64,000 bases of DNA. It comes from Anastrepha obliqua (lineage: Eukaryota > Arthropoda > Insecta > Diptera > Tephritidae). Position numbers and translations under genes: made by a program. Within the stretch, counting starts at the first letter, position 1; the number at the start of each line of letters is the position of its first letter. This document shows positions 24,310 through 35,472 of the stretch, piece after piece. The notes under the pieces are model-generated. The model was not told where the DNA came from, ran no database searches, and worked only from the letters and a program-made list of their open reading frames with translations. The stretch spans positions 77,601,601-77,665,600 of the forward strand of contig NC_072894.1 in NCBI RefSeq assembly GCF_027943255.1, read 5' to 3'.

Positions 24310-25205
24310 AACGTAATGTTGTGTAGGCGAAATCAGCTAATGAGTAGATTTGTATGAGCAAATATCGGAAACAACACTCGCGCAACGACGAGTAGAAGTA
24401 ATCAAATGAACAAAGACAACTGTAATGAATTTGTTCAGCTTCCTCTTAAGAAATGTTTATTTTTAAAAGATGTTTATTTAAATTATAGAAAAAAAAAATT
24501 ATAATTATTGAATAATGTAAAATTATTAACGTAAGAATGAAGTGGCGACAAGAAATGCAAGGGTTAAGCTTAAAAATAAAAAAGAAAAACAGTATATGGT
24601 CGACGTTGGCAGTGTATGTATAGATATAAGCACGAATATATCGTTTTCATATTTACACTGCATGTATATAGAATATGTTTGCTCGAATTAAGCTATTTAA
24701 TAACAAATTGAAAAAAAAAATCTCTTAACGGCTCTAGAGCAAAAACAAAAAAACAAAAAAAAATTTGCTTAATGAATTTTGTGCGTAGGTGTGGTTTTTT
24801 TCATAATTAACTCTATGAGATTAACCACACACTTAAAATGAGAAAACAAAGAGCATAAAGAAAATATCGAAAAAAACTCCTCTAGGCAGCGTTCTTAGCT
24901 GTAAACTTATGCATACTTATGTGTATGTATATATATGGTACACTTATTGTTCATTACCTAGGTCATGTATCAAATGTATTTCATACAATATTATTTCATA
25001 TTTGCATACGAATACATTATATAACACACACACACAATGTAAAATCAAGTACGGAACGCATATTAATTGTTCTGCTTATTTTCATGTCAATCATATTGTA
25101 AATATTCGACATAAAACATCCGTTGTAGTTGTACGTATGGCATTTGATTTTTCTTCCTTTTTTCGGATTTATGTATGTGTATATGTACCTATAGTAATTT
25201 GCGCC
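24310..25205 (+). other. 3' UTR of the zer-1-type gene and spacer
   Basis: Follows the TAA at 24307-24309. AATAAA at about 24575 is a plausible polyadenylation signal. Beyond it the sequence is AT-rich with short CA repeats near 25025, and I see no coding feature. Confidence 0.45.
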
Positions 25206-25214
25206 TACGTTCTT

Positions 25215-25372
25215 TGTTGGGTGTTTGACCGATCACTTCCTCCAATTGGTGGTGTGCGTCTTGATGTTGTTCCACAAATGGAGGGACCTACAGTTTTAAG
25301 CCGCCTCCGAACGGCAGATGGATTTTTATGAGGAGCTTTTTCATGGTAGAAATACACTCGGAGGTTTGCCAT
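25215..25372 (-). repeat. SINE copy, 3' half
   Basis: TTGGGTGTTTGACCGATCAC through GGAGGTTTGCCATTTG matches the abundant SINE. The tRNA-like head is absent. The copy abuts the mariner end at 25376. Confidence 0.8.
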
Positions 25373-25375
25373 TTG

Positions 25376-25835
25376 TTGGGTTGGAAATCAAGTAATTTCG
25401 ATTTTTACAAAATACACCATACTCGACAAATCTACACAAGGATATGTTGCCTGCCAGCTGATTGGTGCCTGATTGTCAAAGTGAGAGTATTTGTATTTTC
25501 TTTCCCTCTTCTGTCTTCAATTGGAACTTGACAATAGCACACCAAATTGTTGTATTTGTAGGTTCGATACCCCTTTATATAGATTCGCTCTGATACCAGG
25601 TTTGCCTTGGACGAATTACGTTCAGTTTTGCGCTTTATTTCGACATTGAAATTAACGGTATACAAATCCTTATGCAAATGGTTCCAAACAGTTTTCTGAC
25701 TAATCTTCAATTCATGGGCAATGGAATAAGTGTTCACATATCAGTCCGATTTGATGGTTTTTATGGTTTTATCAATATTTTCGACGACATGCTTACAAAA
25801 AAGGATTTGTTGGAATCAGCATTTGCGTCTGGGCG
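25376..25835 (-). pseudogene. Internally deleted mariner (irritans-like)
   Basis: The left edge TTGGGTTGGAAATCAAGTAA resembles mariner irritans-type terminal repeats. On the minus strand, at about 25685-25735, the segment HELKISQKTVWNHLHKDL matches the helix-turn-helix of a mariner transposase N-terminus. The catalytic part is missing and the N-terminal side runs into a SINE fragment. It is inactive. Confidence 0.55.
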
Positions 25836-25972
25836 TCATCCACTTGGAGAGACTTATAGTTCTACACCGTCTGCGAACGGCAGATGGATTCTTATGAGGA
25901 GCTTTTTCATGGCAGAAATACACTCGGAGGCCTGCTTTTGTCTGCTAAGAAGTGACCGCTATTATTCAAATT
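25836..25972 (-). repeat. SINE fragment, central part
   Basis: Reads GGAGAGACTTATAGTTCTAC, CGGCAGATGGATTCTTATGA and GGCAGAAATACACTCGGAGG, the middle of the abundant SINE. Both ends are missing and it terminates at an A-rich tract. Confidence 0.75.
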
Positions 25973-26034
25973 AATTAGTACAAAAAGTAAAAAAAAAAAA
26001 AATAGATTTTTAATGACAGTCGTGGTATGTTCTG

Positions 26035-26150
26035 CGTAACCTCTAACCTGTTAGGTTAGATTAAATGGCTGCCTTAGCTTGGCGCCCACTTAGACAAATA
26101 TTCAAAATTTGTCCGTTGTGATGCCATACAGAGGAAAGCAGAAAGGAGAA
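26035..26150. repeat. Dipteran interspersed repeat with GGTTAG motifs
   Basis: TTAGGTTAGATTAAATGGCT followed by a GCCCACTTAGACAAAT block and GTCCGTTGTGATGCCATAC resembles a short interspersed repeat that I recall from tephritid genomes. A diverged relative may lie at 32503-32580. Element class is unknown. Confidence 0.45.
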
Positions 26151-27510
26151 GGGAAGGAAGAAGGAGCCTTGGGATTAGATGATGATGAACATGCACTTAC
26201 GACGACGGTGGTTGATTTACGTTCGTAATTAGCCGTATCAGGCTACTGATGAACTTCAAAAGATGTATGATATCTAAACCCGATATATCCGCAGGCGTAG
26301 CGAAAAAATGAGAGCCCAGATGTCGAAATCTTTGGCAGACGTGAGCAGGGCAGCTGAGAAGAACGGACACCTGTAATAGGCGGATACTTCATCTGGGCGG
26401 AAATTCTTCCTATATCAAGTATTAAGTGTCGAAACAAATTACTCCCTCTTGGGCGGGCACCTCTCTAGGGGGAACAAAAGGGGACTGACGGTGAGTGGTC
26501 GCCCAAGGGAAGTTCCACTGTGCGTACGAGGTATTGCTACTAAGTAACGAGGTAGGCGTTGTAAAATATTTTCTTTTCATTTCTCCCTTTGTTATCCCTA
26601 CTTGGAGATTATTAACTTGAGGATCTTGTCGATCTACAGAACTTGATGATCAAACCTACAGTAAAGGTTAAATGCATCGCACACAAAAATAAAGTTTTCT
26701 TAAAATTTCTCAGATTCGTTAAAAGGCTCAATATTTAGGTTTCGCACAAATTGCAAGAAATGCACTTAATATATCTCTAATGCAGTGGTATCGACCATTT
26801 TTTGAACACAAGATTCACAGACTTGATTAAGGTCTAAAATTAATGGGATAAGATCTCCAGTTTTGACCACGTTTTGCTATTATGTATAGTGGCCAAGGTC
26901 TAACAGGATTCAGTGGATGAGGTTACGTACGTGTCAGAACGCCGTGCTTGAGACTGTCAGCTGATGCTTTCTCATGAGTCATGACTCACGAATATTATTT
27001 GTATAATGAAGGAAGTATTTGTGCTTTCAATTAAGGGGCATAATATCTTATTATGAAAGCAATTTTTACTGGGGTTCTACTTAGCTTCCATGAAGGCAAT
27101 GGCAAGATCGAAAAATATGAATAGCAACTTTGAACCCTACGGATTATAAATATACTATTAACGATATCAATAAGTAGTCCAATAGTACGAAGGTGAAGTT
27201 GCATCGTCACGTCTGCATAACACTGGAAAAATTAAGTTCTAGCTGTTCAAACTGCACCTATCCGGAATAGGTAGATTTGTCTTGTACAAAAAACGTGTAA
27301 AGACAAGCCCGTTTCTTGAACAAAATTCGAGGTAATTAGAAAAAATTGCCTGCAAGTAATTGAATTATGTAAAAGCCAACTTATTCACCATTTGATTTAG
27401 AGGAATTCCAAATGCAATCAAGTTGGCATTATTTTGAAATGGGCGTGGCGAATATCTCCTTGTTTTGTTACGCCATGGTTAGTGGGATATGATTTACCGT
27501 TATATATATA
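26151..27510. other. Intergenic stretch without a supported gene
   Basis: Moderately GC-richer around 26160-26540, which may be decayed repeat sequence. No readable protein motif or RNA gene is seen. Confidence 0.4.
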
Positions 27511-27514
27511 CCTA

Positions 27515-29265
27515 CGAGGGTGCTTTGAAAAGTCTGTGCTAGGTCAGAAAGACGGCGCAATATCGAGGTTATGTTTAGTTAGTAGCATCCCTTGGAAACA
27601 CACAACCAAGTTTCAGTCAGATCGGTTTGTTTATTTGTGTTTGGCATTCGTTTGTATCGAGGAAGTTGAGAGATTATCCTTTTCCATCACGACAACGCGC
27701 CAGCTCACGCCTCAGCAGTTGTGGTCTCAAAATTAATGGAAATATGGTTCAAACTCGTTTCACATCTCCCGTATTCTCCAGACTTGGATCTCCAATTTGA
27801 AGATATGTTTGGCGGGAAAAAGATTTTATTCAAACGAGGAGGTGATTGTAGAAGCGAATGGCTATTTTTCAGACTCGGACAAATCCTATTATTTGGAAAG
27901 GGATCAACAATTTCGAACGGTGTTCGGCGAAGTCTATAAGCCTAAAAGGAGACTACAAGGTGAAGTCCCAAATAAACAAGACTGGCGTCATAAAAATGTT
28001 TTTGATGGCGCCATTTTTTTAATGAGGTAATGCGTTGGAAGTTACATCCCTAGCGACTTCCAGTGAAAGCTTAGTGACATTCGGTTCAATGGAAGCGAAA
28101 TTATTGCATGTAAAGTGTCAGAATGTTTGTGTCATCGGTACAAAAATGAGTTTCGAACAAAGAGCTGATATCAAATTGTGTTTTAAAATCGGTAATACGT
28201 TTACCGAAACATTTGAATTGATGAAAAGAGTTTATTGCGATGATTGTCTCTCTCGTGCCAGAGTTAATGAGAGGTTTACACGTTTCAGAGAAAATCAGTA
28301 ATCACAGAAAACTCCATCGAAATTATTCGTAAATTTATCAAAAATTAACCGAAATCATCGTTGAATCGGAGTTGAATATCGCCAAAACAACGATTTATCG
28401 CATTTTAACTGATAATTTGGGCTTACGTAAGGTCAGTGCACGTTTCAGTCCGCACAAGTTAACTGATAACCAAAAATTGCTCAGAATCCAACATTCGAAA
28501 GACCTCATTAAAGAGGTGAGAAAAGGCGAGAACTCCCTTTACAACACTATAACTGGTGGTGAAAAGTGGCGTTTCCAACATGAACCTGAAACTAAGCGTC
28601 AAAGTGCCGAATGGAAGGCCCCATACGAGACACCACCCAAGAAATCGGGTTTGGAGAAGTCAAAAATCAAGTCGATGCTCAATTGTTTTTACGATTCCAA
28701 GAGATCGTGCTAATGGGCTAAACTATCAATGCAATTTTCTATCTTCTCGTTTTGAAGCGTTTGTTGTATTCGACGAATTCGCCCCGAAGGAGGAAGCTGG
28801 CTTATTGCGTGATAATGCACCGTCTCACCGATCCACTCTTGTGACTGATTTTTTGAGTAGAAATCGCATTTTAACCATCAATCTCTCACCGTATTCGCCT
28901 GATATGGTTCCCTGTGACTTCTACCTGTTCGGAAAATTGCATTTGACCATGACAGGAAAACGATTTGCGTTCGTAGAAGCCAGCCATCCAAAAAGCTTGC
29001 ACCGACATCCTGAAGGATATTCCGGTCAATGATCTGAAACACTCTTTCGAAAAGCTTTTACATCGCGCTAAAAAGTGTAACGAGGGCAAAGGGGACTATT
29101 TTGAATAAAAAAACTTGAAGTTTTCAGAACAAATCTCCTTCGTTTTTATTTTAACCCAGTTTTGTTTATTTTCAACTTCACCTTGTATGTCAAAAATAAA
29201 AAATGGGTTACCTCAAACAATTACGTATTTTTTATTTTTGCACGAACTTTTCAAACGAGGTTCGA
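27515..29265 (+). mobile_element. Internally deleted mariner (outer element) split by a second mariner
   Basis: The left end after TA is CGAGGGTGCTTTGAAAAGTC. The right end near 29240-29265 carries the matching GCACGAACTTTTCAAACGAG block inverted. The C-terminal half of a mariner transposase is readable at about 27680-27950: FHHDNAPAHA is the second catalytic block and HLPYSPDLDLQFEDMF the third. The N-terminal half is deleted. A different mariner interrupts it at a TA at 27954-27955, so the final part of the outer element resumes at 29186. Confidence 0.7.
27956..29185 (+). mobile_element. Mariner element (inner), near full length, broken transposase
   Basis: Terminal inverted repeats CAAGGTGAAG ... 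CTTCACCTTG are flanked by TA on both sides (27954-27955 and 29186-29187). The element is 1230 bp, near the usual 1.3 kb of mariners. The transposase is on the plus strand in several frames: MSFEQRADIKLCFKIGNTF at 28147, the N-terminal domain, then TTIYRILTDNLGLRKVS, and SPYSPDMVPCDFYLFGKL near 28890 for the third catalytic block. Frameshifts near 28300, 28700 and 28990 and in-frame stops make it nonfunctional. Two further copies of this family are at 35473-36140 and 36885-38065. Confidence 0.85.
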
Positions 29266-30186
29266 TAGTCTAAGTAAGTATACTAGTTCAGAACAAAATT
29301 TCAAACAACTCCTCATGAAAATTCAATTTCGTCAACAAAGTGTTGTTACGGTTGGTTGAAAAGTGTTACCTATTAACCAGTAAAGGAATCTAAATATTTC
29401 ATCTTTCATTTGAACACCGAAGAAATTACGTTTCGATTCCTCAATAAATTCTTTTTTTTGCAACAGTGCAGTGATAAAATTCTTTGATTTCAAAGGTTTA
29501 GCAGCAGCAGAAATTCATAAAAAGTTGTGAAAGTATTAAAGGAATGTGTACAAGCGTGGAAGATGAACCAACAAAGAGTGGAACAGTATTTTGCAGAGCT
29601 TCTGGAAAGTCATAACAGACTTGCTATCAAATTATTGAAGGATCATTGTAATAACTGTATTGAAATCGAAGAAAATTATTTTGAATAAAACAACTAATTT
29701 AATTGAATAATTCGTACTATCTTATTTTTGCTTCCAATGCTTTTTAGCACACCTGTATAATTATATGGCATTTACATCTTGCTATTTTTGCTCTATCCCT
29801 AGCTGTATGCAACTAGAGTTTTGAGCAAAATCTGAGAACTTTTCCACTCAGTCATAAATGCCAATACTTTTCTAAAAAATACACAAAAGTATGAGGTAAT
29901 TAAGGTCATTTCGCTCTTCAAGCTGAGTTCAAAATATAAGTATGTTATACATCTGTATAACCGTGCCATCTGTTCTTAATATTCGCGGATTAGCAGATAA
30001 GCTGCATTGTTCTTAAAGGGTTGCGAAATTTCACGCACAGTGTGGATAAGTTGGAAATTAATGCAGTAACGACAAAATCAAAAAAACGAAGAGCGTATAA
30101 CTTTTCAGCTCCAAATCGATGGGCAGTCATTGGCACTAAAAAACTGTGCCTATGCTGAGATAGCCAGTTTAGCTCAATATATATAA
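29266..30186. other. Intergenic stretch without a supported gene
   Basis: Around 29500-29700 there is a frame-broken segment that could be a further transposase scrap, but no diagnostic motif is readable. Otherwise nothing is recognised. Confidence 0.4.
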
Positions 30187-30885
30187 ATTTTTTTTTTTTT
30201 GTCGGGACAACTAGCAAGTGCAGCACTCAGACATTAATTGAGTCCATTGGACTCCTTTTTACACTTGGATTCCTACACTTGGATTCCCTTTTAATTTTCT
30301 TTAAATCTACCCGACCTCCGAAGAAATCTGAGTAGATCTTGTGGTGCCAAGGAGCCACGATGGTCGCTTCTTAACACATCAGTGCCAAAGACCTCAAACC
30401 TAATTCGAGCGAAGGCGGTGCAGACACACAGGACGTGATCCGCCGTCTCATCCCCCTCTTCACAAGCTGGGCAGAGTACACCTTCCCATGTGCTTTGCCC
30501 ACAGAAAGTGGCCCGTCATCAGTCCAACCAGCCGTCTGCACTCCCCTCTGCTTAATGACAGAAGCGTTTGCGACAGTCTTTGTCCATCTGCAGCCTCTCT
30601 CAGCCTGCCAAGCTCGCTTGTGGGTGGTAGTTACCCACTTGCTAACCGTGGCCGTGATGGCCGCAGAAGGTAGTGGCAAAACGGGCTCTGGGACAAAGAA
30701 GTTGGCCTCAGAGCCCATCTTAGCTAAGGAGTCAGAGGTCTCGTTACCCGCGATACCCACGTGTCACGGGACCCATGTTAGCATCAGGCTATTATGTCTA
30801 CCGACATAGTTCAGCCTGGATTTACAGGACTTCACTACCCCTGATGTGGTTGGAGGGCTGTCTAAGGCCATAAGCGCAGCTTAAT
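30187..30885 (-). mobile_element. LINE 3' end with RNase H domain, 5'-truncated, with poly(A)
   Basis: On the minus strand the segment encodes the end of an I/R1/Jockey-type polyprotein: the RNase H block around HVGIAGNETSDSLAKMG at about 30710-30760, and a downstream Cys/His-rich region. After the 3' UTR there is a poly(A) tail, seen as T-rich 30187-30200 on the plus strand. The 5' end stops near 30885. A second copy of the same family is at 54735-55475. The zinc-knuckle region has frame damage. Confidence 0.75.
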
Positions 30886-30904
30886 ATATCAATATATGGT
30901 ATCG

Positions 30905-31390
30905 GGTTTTCCATTAACAAGTGTTATTGGTGAATGGATTGCGCTATCGAGAGATGATTAACCATTTTTTATGGCCGGAATTGGATGGTATTGATCTGGA
31001 CAACGTTTATTTTCAACAAGACGTCGCTACGTACCACACAAGCAACGAAACCATTGATATTTTACGGGAAAAGTTGCCAGACCGTGTTATCTCTCGAAGA
31101 GGTGATCACAATTGGCCACCGAGATCTTGTGATTTAACACCTTGTGACTTTTTTCTTTGGTCACATGAAAGAAAAGGTCTACGCCTACAGCCCAGAGACG
31201 ATTCAAGACCTCAAAGATGGAATTCGTGAGGCTATCGAGGACATAGGGCAACAACTTTGCAATTCGGTTGTGGAAAATTTTTTGAAAAGGATATTGTCCT
31301 GTAAGCGTGGTCGTGATGGTTATTTGCCTGATGTTATTTTCCACTACCAACCGCATACCTTCCTCTTTATAATGAAATAAACATTCGATT
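30905..31390 (+). pseudogene. Rosa-like mariner transposase, C-terminal half
   Basis: Readable blocks are LWPELDGIDLDNVYFQQD at 30970-31025, with the second catalytic Asp in QQD, and NWPPRSCDLTPCDFFLW at 31110-31160, with the third block. A frameshift near 31150 moves the rest to another frame (MKEKVYAYSPETIQDLKDGI) and it ends near 31380. The NWPPRSCDLTP signature is what I associate with rosa-type mariners. The N-terminal half is missing. It lies next to the LINE end at 30885. Confidence 0.75.
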
Positions 31391-31727
31391 ATTTACAATA
31401 TATTAAAAAAAAGCATTTTTCTTTGAATAACAAAATAACTCCTCTGTTTGGAAATCCCTATATATTCCGAGCTTGCCGACTATTAGCGCTTCAGTAGAAC
31501 GGATAGTTTCAACACAATTCGATTTAATCGTGTGTCTAGTTCTACGACTTTTTGAAAATAAGTTCAGAACAGCTCCATTAAAATTTATTGAATGAATAGA
31601 AAGGAAAATTCTTCCAACTTTGATATCAACTTATAATCCTTTTTTTCATTTCGACACCCCATGAAATCGATCAAAAACTATAGCATACTAAAGATTCCGG
31701 TCATGGAATATCAAATGATAGAAAAAG

Positions 31728-31792
31728 TTTTTTCTAATAGCTGTCGTCTCTCGGCAGGCAATGGCAGATTACCGAGCGTATTTCTGCCATAT
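31728..31792 (+). repeat. SINE fragment
   Basis: CTAATAGCTGTCGTCTCTCG, then GGCAGGCAATGGCAGATTAC and GCGTATTTCTGCCAT are the reverse complement of the SINE central block. It is a small piece with RNA sense plus. Confidence 0.65.
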
Positions 31793-31879
31793 ACTAGTAC
31801 TGTATGCCTGCCACGTACTCACCAATTCGGTTACCGCGGCCGCCATCGTCGCACTCATCTACAGAGGAGCGGATAGTAT

Positions 31880-32500
31880 TCTAGCTTATAGTAAATCGAG
31901 AGTATCAATACGCAAAATGGCGCTAAAAGTAAATCGAAATGAAAAAATGGTCCAAAGTCTAAGATTGACGACAGGTATAGCAGAGAGATAAGGCGGTTGG
32001 CTGTCAATAAAAACACCAGCCCTAAGCAAATTAGATGTGAACTTTCTCCCAATGTTACGAAGAGAAGAGTACAGCAAATTTTGCGTGAAGATTCGAATTT
32101 GAAATATTAGAATAAACCAGCTGAATGGAAGCTTACACTGCGCCACAAAGAACTAGCATGAATTCGACTATAACCATTAGTTCTGGGATGATGAATGGCA
32201 TTCCATAATTTTTAGCGATGAAAAAAAAATTGAATCTCGATGGGCCTAATGGTTGCCAGAAGTATTGGAAAGATTTTGGCGAACTACGACAAACCGCGTT
32301 ACTTCCGAAACTTCCAAGGTGGCTCTCTTATGACCTGAAGGGCTTTAAGCTTCCGCCCCAATAACTCAATTCCTTTTATTTCGCATAAGATGAACGCAGA
32401 AAATTGCGTAAAGGTCTTGGATAATGTTTTAATGAAGAATTTCACGATGAGTCTTAAACCTATCAGCAAGGCAATGCTCCACTGTAGTTAGTCCACACCT
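31880..32500 (+). pseudogene. Tc1-like transposase relic
   Basis: Across several frames the segment reads like a Tc1-type transposase: an N-terminal helix-turn-helix-like part near 31900-32100, then FSDEK-type sequence near 32205 followed by LDGPNGCQKYWKDF near 32235-32280. Stops and shifts are frequent. It ends near the GGTTAG-type repeat at 32503. Confidence 0.6.
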
Positions 32501-32502
32501 AG

Positions 32503-32580
32503 GTTAGGGTGGGTGGCTGTCGCAATGTCACACTTACACTTGCCGTAGATCCATTGTGACACTGTGATACCTAAATCCAA
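32503..32580. repeat. GGTTAG-containing interspersed repeat, diverged copy
   Basis: CCTAGGTTAGGGTGGGTGGC, CACACTTACACTTGCCG and ATCCATTGTGACACTGTGAT parallel the blocks seen at 26035-26150 in order and spacing, but with many differences. Confidence 0.4.
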
Positions 32581-32739
32581 TAGAAAATTTCTAGAGCATT
32601 CTTAGCTTATTCGACTATTGCATCCTAAGAAAGCTTTTCAATAGGAATGGCCAAAAATCGTCCTTAGTGTTCTTCAATCACAGTAAATTCGATGCCACGA
32701 CGACTAGTATCAATTACAATAAATAACGAAGGATATACA

Positions 32740-32872
32740 TAATTGGCGCTTACACCTATTTTGGGTGTTTGACCGAGCTCCTCCTCCTATTTGTGGCGTG
32801 CATCTTGATGTTGTTCCACAAATGGACCTACAGATTCAAGCCGACTCCGAACGGCAGATATTTTTTATATTA
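32740..32872 (-). repeat. SINE copy, 3' part
   Basis: TTGGCGCTTACACCTATTTT, GAGCTCCTCCTCCTATTTG and CAAGCCGACTCCGAACGGC match the abundant SINE. It stops inside the ATATTTTT block; the head is missing. Confidence 0.8.
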
Positions 32873-33012
32873 CATTACACCTCTTTTGTGCGTTCTCACT
32901 TTGAGTATGTCATTATTAAATATTAATAATATCAACATTTCGCAATCAATAGAATTGAAAAAATTCAAAAGATGTGTTTTACGATTTACTAAACCTTTTC
33001 CATCTTATATAA

Positions 33013-33243
33013 GTACGGCACTCGAAGTGTAACCAACTTCAGACGTCTCGCGCAGCTCATGCACGGGGCAGCTTGCGATTCGTTTCTGGACCGTTCCAAG
33101 GCCATAGTCAAGGGGAAAGGTGGTCATATCGAGCAAAAGTAAACTGATTCTTAATTTTGTATTATTTTCACATATTTTTTACTTTGAATTGAATAAAAGT
33201 AATTTTCCAAACTAAATTTATGTTCTTTTTAATTGGTTGCTTC
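33013..33243 (+). mobile_element. Internally deleted Tc1-like element (CGGCACTCGAAGTG ends)
   Basis: The 5' end CGGCACTCGAAGTGTAACCA matches the ends of the element at 43451-44463. Immediately after it the sequence jumps to the transposase C-terminus (KAIVKGKGGHIEQK then stop). The right side stops at AATTGGTTG, so the outer right end is lost. Only about 230 bp of the element remain. Confidence 0.7.
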
Positions 33244-33547
33244 ATTATAAAGGGAGATTTTAACTGTACTGATCTTCTGGAAAAATAAATTTCAATATTC
33301 CAAGAAGAAAACTTCGAAATTCCTACCCTTTTTATGGAAGTAGCAGCAAAACAAATTATGTCTGAAATGTGCTAATTGCTCGCGGCCTTAAAGAATTCAA
33401 CCAGATCTTATCTCTTATTGAGCAATGATTTTTCTTTGTCTAATGATGTTTTCGTTCACCTTCTGAAATCTTGTATATAATCTTATTTAATTTGTCATAG
33501 TAGTCTATTAGAATTTGTTGTTCATCGACTATATATGTATATATGTA

Positions 33548-33632
33548 TATAATTGGCGCGTACATCCTTTTTGGGTGTTTGGCCGAGCTCCTCCTCCTAT
33601 TTGTGGCGTGCGTCTTGCTGTTGTTCCACAAA
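33548..33632 (-). repeat. SINE fragment, 3' end
   Basis: ATTGGCGCGTACATCCTTTT, GGCCGAGCTCCTCCTCC and TTGCTGTTGTTCCACAAA are the tail end of the abundant SINE, preceded by TA-rich simple sequence. Confidence 0.8.
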
Positions 33633-33756
33633 TAAAAAAATAAAATATAAATGATGCACATTCGATACAAATGATGAACCCAAAACAAGAAATCCGCACA
33701 AGCAAAGTTTGGAAAGTTTGGCGGTGCCACGGCCCCCTTTGGGTATCTGCGTGCAT

Positions 33757-34262
33757 TTCAATAACAACTTAATAAAACTCGTCTAAAGTGTCGTCGAATT
33801 GCTTCCGACCAATTATTGAGACCAGATAAAAACCACGCCTTTTTAAACGACCCTTGTATATGTGCATGCCTGTTTTTTGGGGAGTACTCTCTGAGAGCAG
33901 GAGTGAGAGTCGAGTGGCGAATCTTCTGGCTGTCTGTTGTAATTGCAGCTTTTCGATGTCGAACATTCTTTGCACAGGAAGGAATCTTTGGTCGCATCGT
34001 CCTTATCTTTCGTCGGGGCGTGGGCGCAAATTAGCGAGATGTTAAAATAACGGGCTTTGATGCGGCTTATTGCGAGACGCTTATCCACGGGAGTGAACGA
34101 CAGTACTTGAGGACGAAGTCTCTCTCCCACAACAAATCCGACACCGAATTTGCGCCCCTTTACATGGCAGGTGTAGTAGACGACGCAGGGTCCTATTATT
34201 GCTCTAGTTCCGCCACCTTGTATAAATTCGCCTGGGTTGTAATCATCAGTAATCAGATACAA
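33757..34262 (-). pseudogene. Non-LTR (RTE-type) endonuclease fragment
   Basis: On the minus strand the frame reads through the APE-like endonuclease region of a non-LTR retrotransposon: GRKFGVGFVVGERL, LSFTPVDKRLAISRIKA and FNISLICAHAPTKDKDD in the usual order. The later part degenerates into cysteine-containing sequence without the GDFN block. No reverse transcriptase follows directly. It is a scrap 220 bp downstream (in minus-strand sense) of a small RS-rich gene, and unrelated to it. Confidence 0.75.
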
Positions 34263-34516
34263 CTGAGAGTTCAGTTCGAAATGTGAAATAAATCATATAA
34301 AAAGTATGTTTTCCAGCCTTCTGAAAATGAAAAACAAACACGAACACACACGCACACATATGTACATATGAAAATATCACTTGTAATTTACTTGCACACA
34401 AATTAATTTACATTAAAGCACACATGGCTTGTTAAAACAAAAAAAAAATATATAATTTTTCTTTCACATAAAATTTATCAAAAAAAAAAAAGTAAATGAC
34501 AATAAACAAAAATTGT

Positions 34517-34885
34517 CTAGCGACGACGACGTCGGCTACGGGAGCGCGATCGTTTGCGTCGACTACGACCTCTCCTACCGCCGCGACGCCGTCGACCACC
34601 ACGATCGTACATGCCGCCACCATCCTCGTAATCCGCAGCATCAGTTGGCTGTGGAAAAGTAAAAAACGGAAGAGTTATTAGATGCCACATACATACATAC
34701 GTATCGTTTATTAAAATCATTCATGCTCTCACCTGTATTTTTCGCGATTTTCGTGATGTCACCTCGTCTTCCTCCGAGCTGTACGCGCTCAACTCATCCG
34801 ACATATCATCAGCATCTAAATCGTTGTAGTTGTGGTTGCTTTTGTGAGTATTCGTACTCGTACTGCTTTTCGTTGTTTTACTCAT
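34517..34885 (-). CDS. Small arginine/serine-rich protein, family not recognised
   Basis: Two exons on the minus strand: 34733-34885 (ATG at 34885, donor GTGAGA) and 34517-34648 (acceptor CCACAG, stop TAG). The 84-base intron is phase 0. The product has 94 residues. The N-terminus is Ser/Thr/Asn-rich, followed by an acidic block (LDADDMSDELSAYSSEEDE), then a Gly/Arg patch (MYDRGGRRRRGGRRGRSRR) and an RS tail ending RSRSRSRRRRR. Such a charge layout suggests a nuclear, RNA- or chromatin-associated protein, but this is inference. Support for a real gene is the clean splice pair, the absence of repeat similarity and the sharply biased composition. Low sequence complexity makes homology hard to judge, and the name is left open. 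Confidence 0.7.
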
Positions 34886-34989
34886 TATTTCTGCTTATAA
34901 TTTATCTTTGAATTGGCTTTAAATTGGTACAGCTTCAGCGTTGCTAGTGATCCTTTGCTTGTGGTATCTTTAAACCAAACATATGATTT

Positions 34990-35470
34990 TGTCCTTTTAT
35001 ATTTTTATAATTTAAGTGTATTTATTTTTCGCCAAAATATTTTAACACAAAATAAAAAAACACTAATAAGAAAAAAATAATTATACGTTATTTATGTTTG
35101 AAAAAATATATAGAATGAGAAAATTTGTGAAATTTATATGTCAGCATTTTTGGAAATCTACTCATTTTTGATGGGTGTCTATGATTAGGAGAATGCCGAT
35201 GAGTGTTTAATTGGAACCCAGTACAACTGGTGTGAGTGCTTTATAATTGCCTGCGCATGATTCAATAATAAAAGGTTGTGTAAAGTTTGGCAACAGATTT
35301 CGGATGCTACTTAATTCGTTGATGCAATTCGAAAGTAAGAGAAAAAGAAGCATAAGTTTATTCCCCTTCTGAAAAAGTAGTAAAAAATTGAAAAAAGGTC
35401 GATTTAAACCGTAAATAATTTAAGGTTATTTTGTGAATGGTAAGTAATTATTTATAATTTTCGCCACATA
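34990..35470. other. Upstream spacer of the small RS-rich gene
   Basis: AT-rich sequence likely holding the promoter of the minus-strand gene. No TATA or initiator motif is convincing, and no repeat family is recognised. Confidence 0.35.
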
Positions 35471-35472
35471 TA

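Noticed and set aside
30435..30809. Plus-strand 124-residue frame
   Set aside because: It is the complement of the LINE RNase H coding sequence on the minus strand.
33816..34034. Plus-strand frames over the endonuclease fragment
   Set aside because: These are shadows of the minus-strand non-LTR endonuclease frame.
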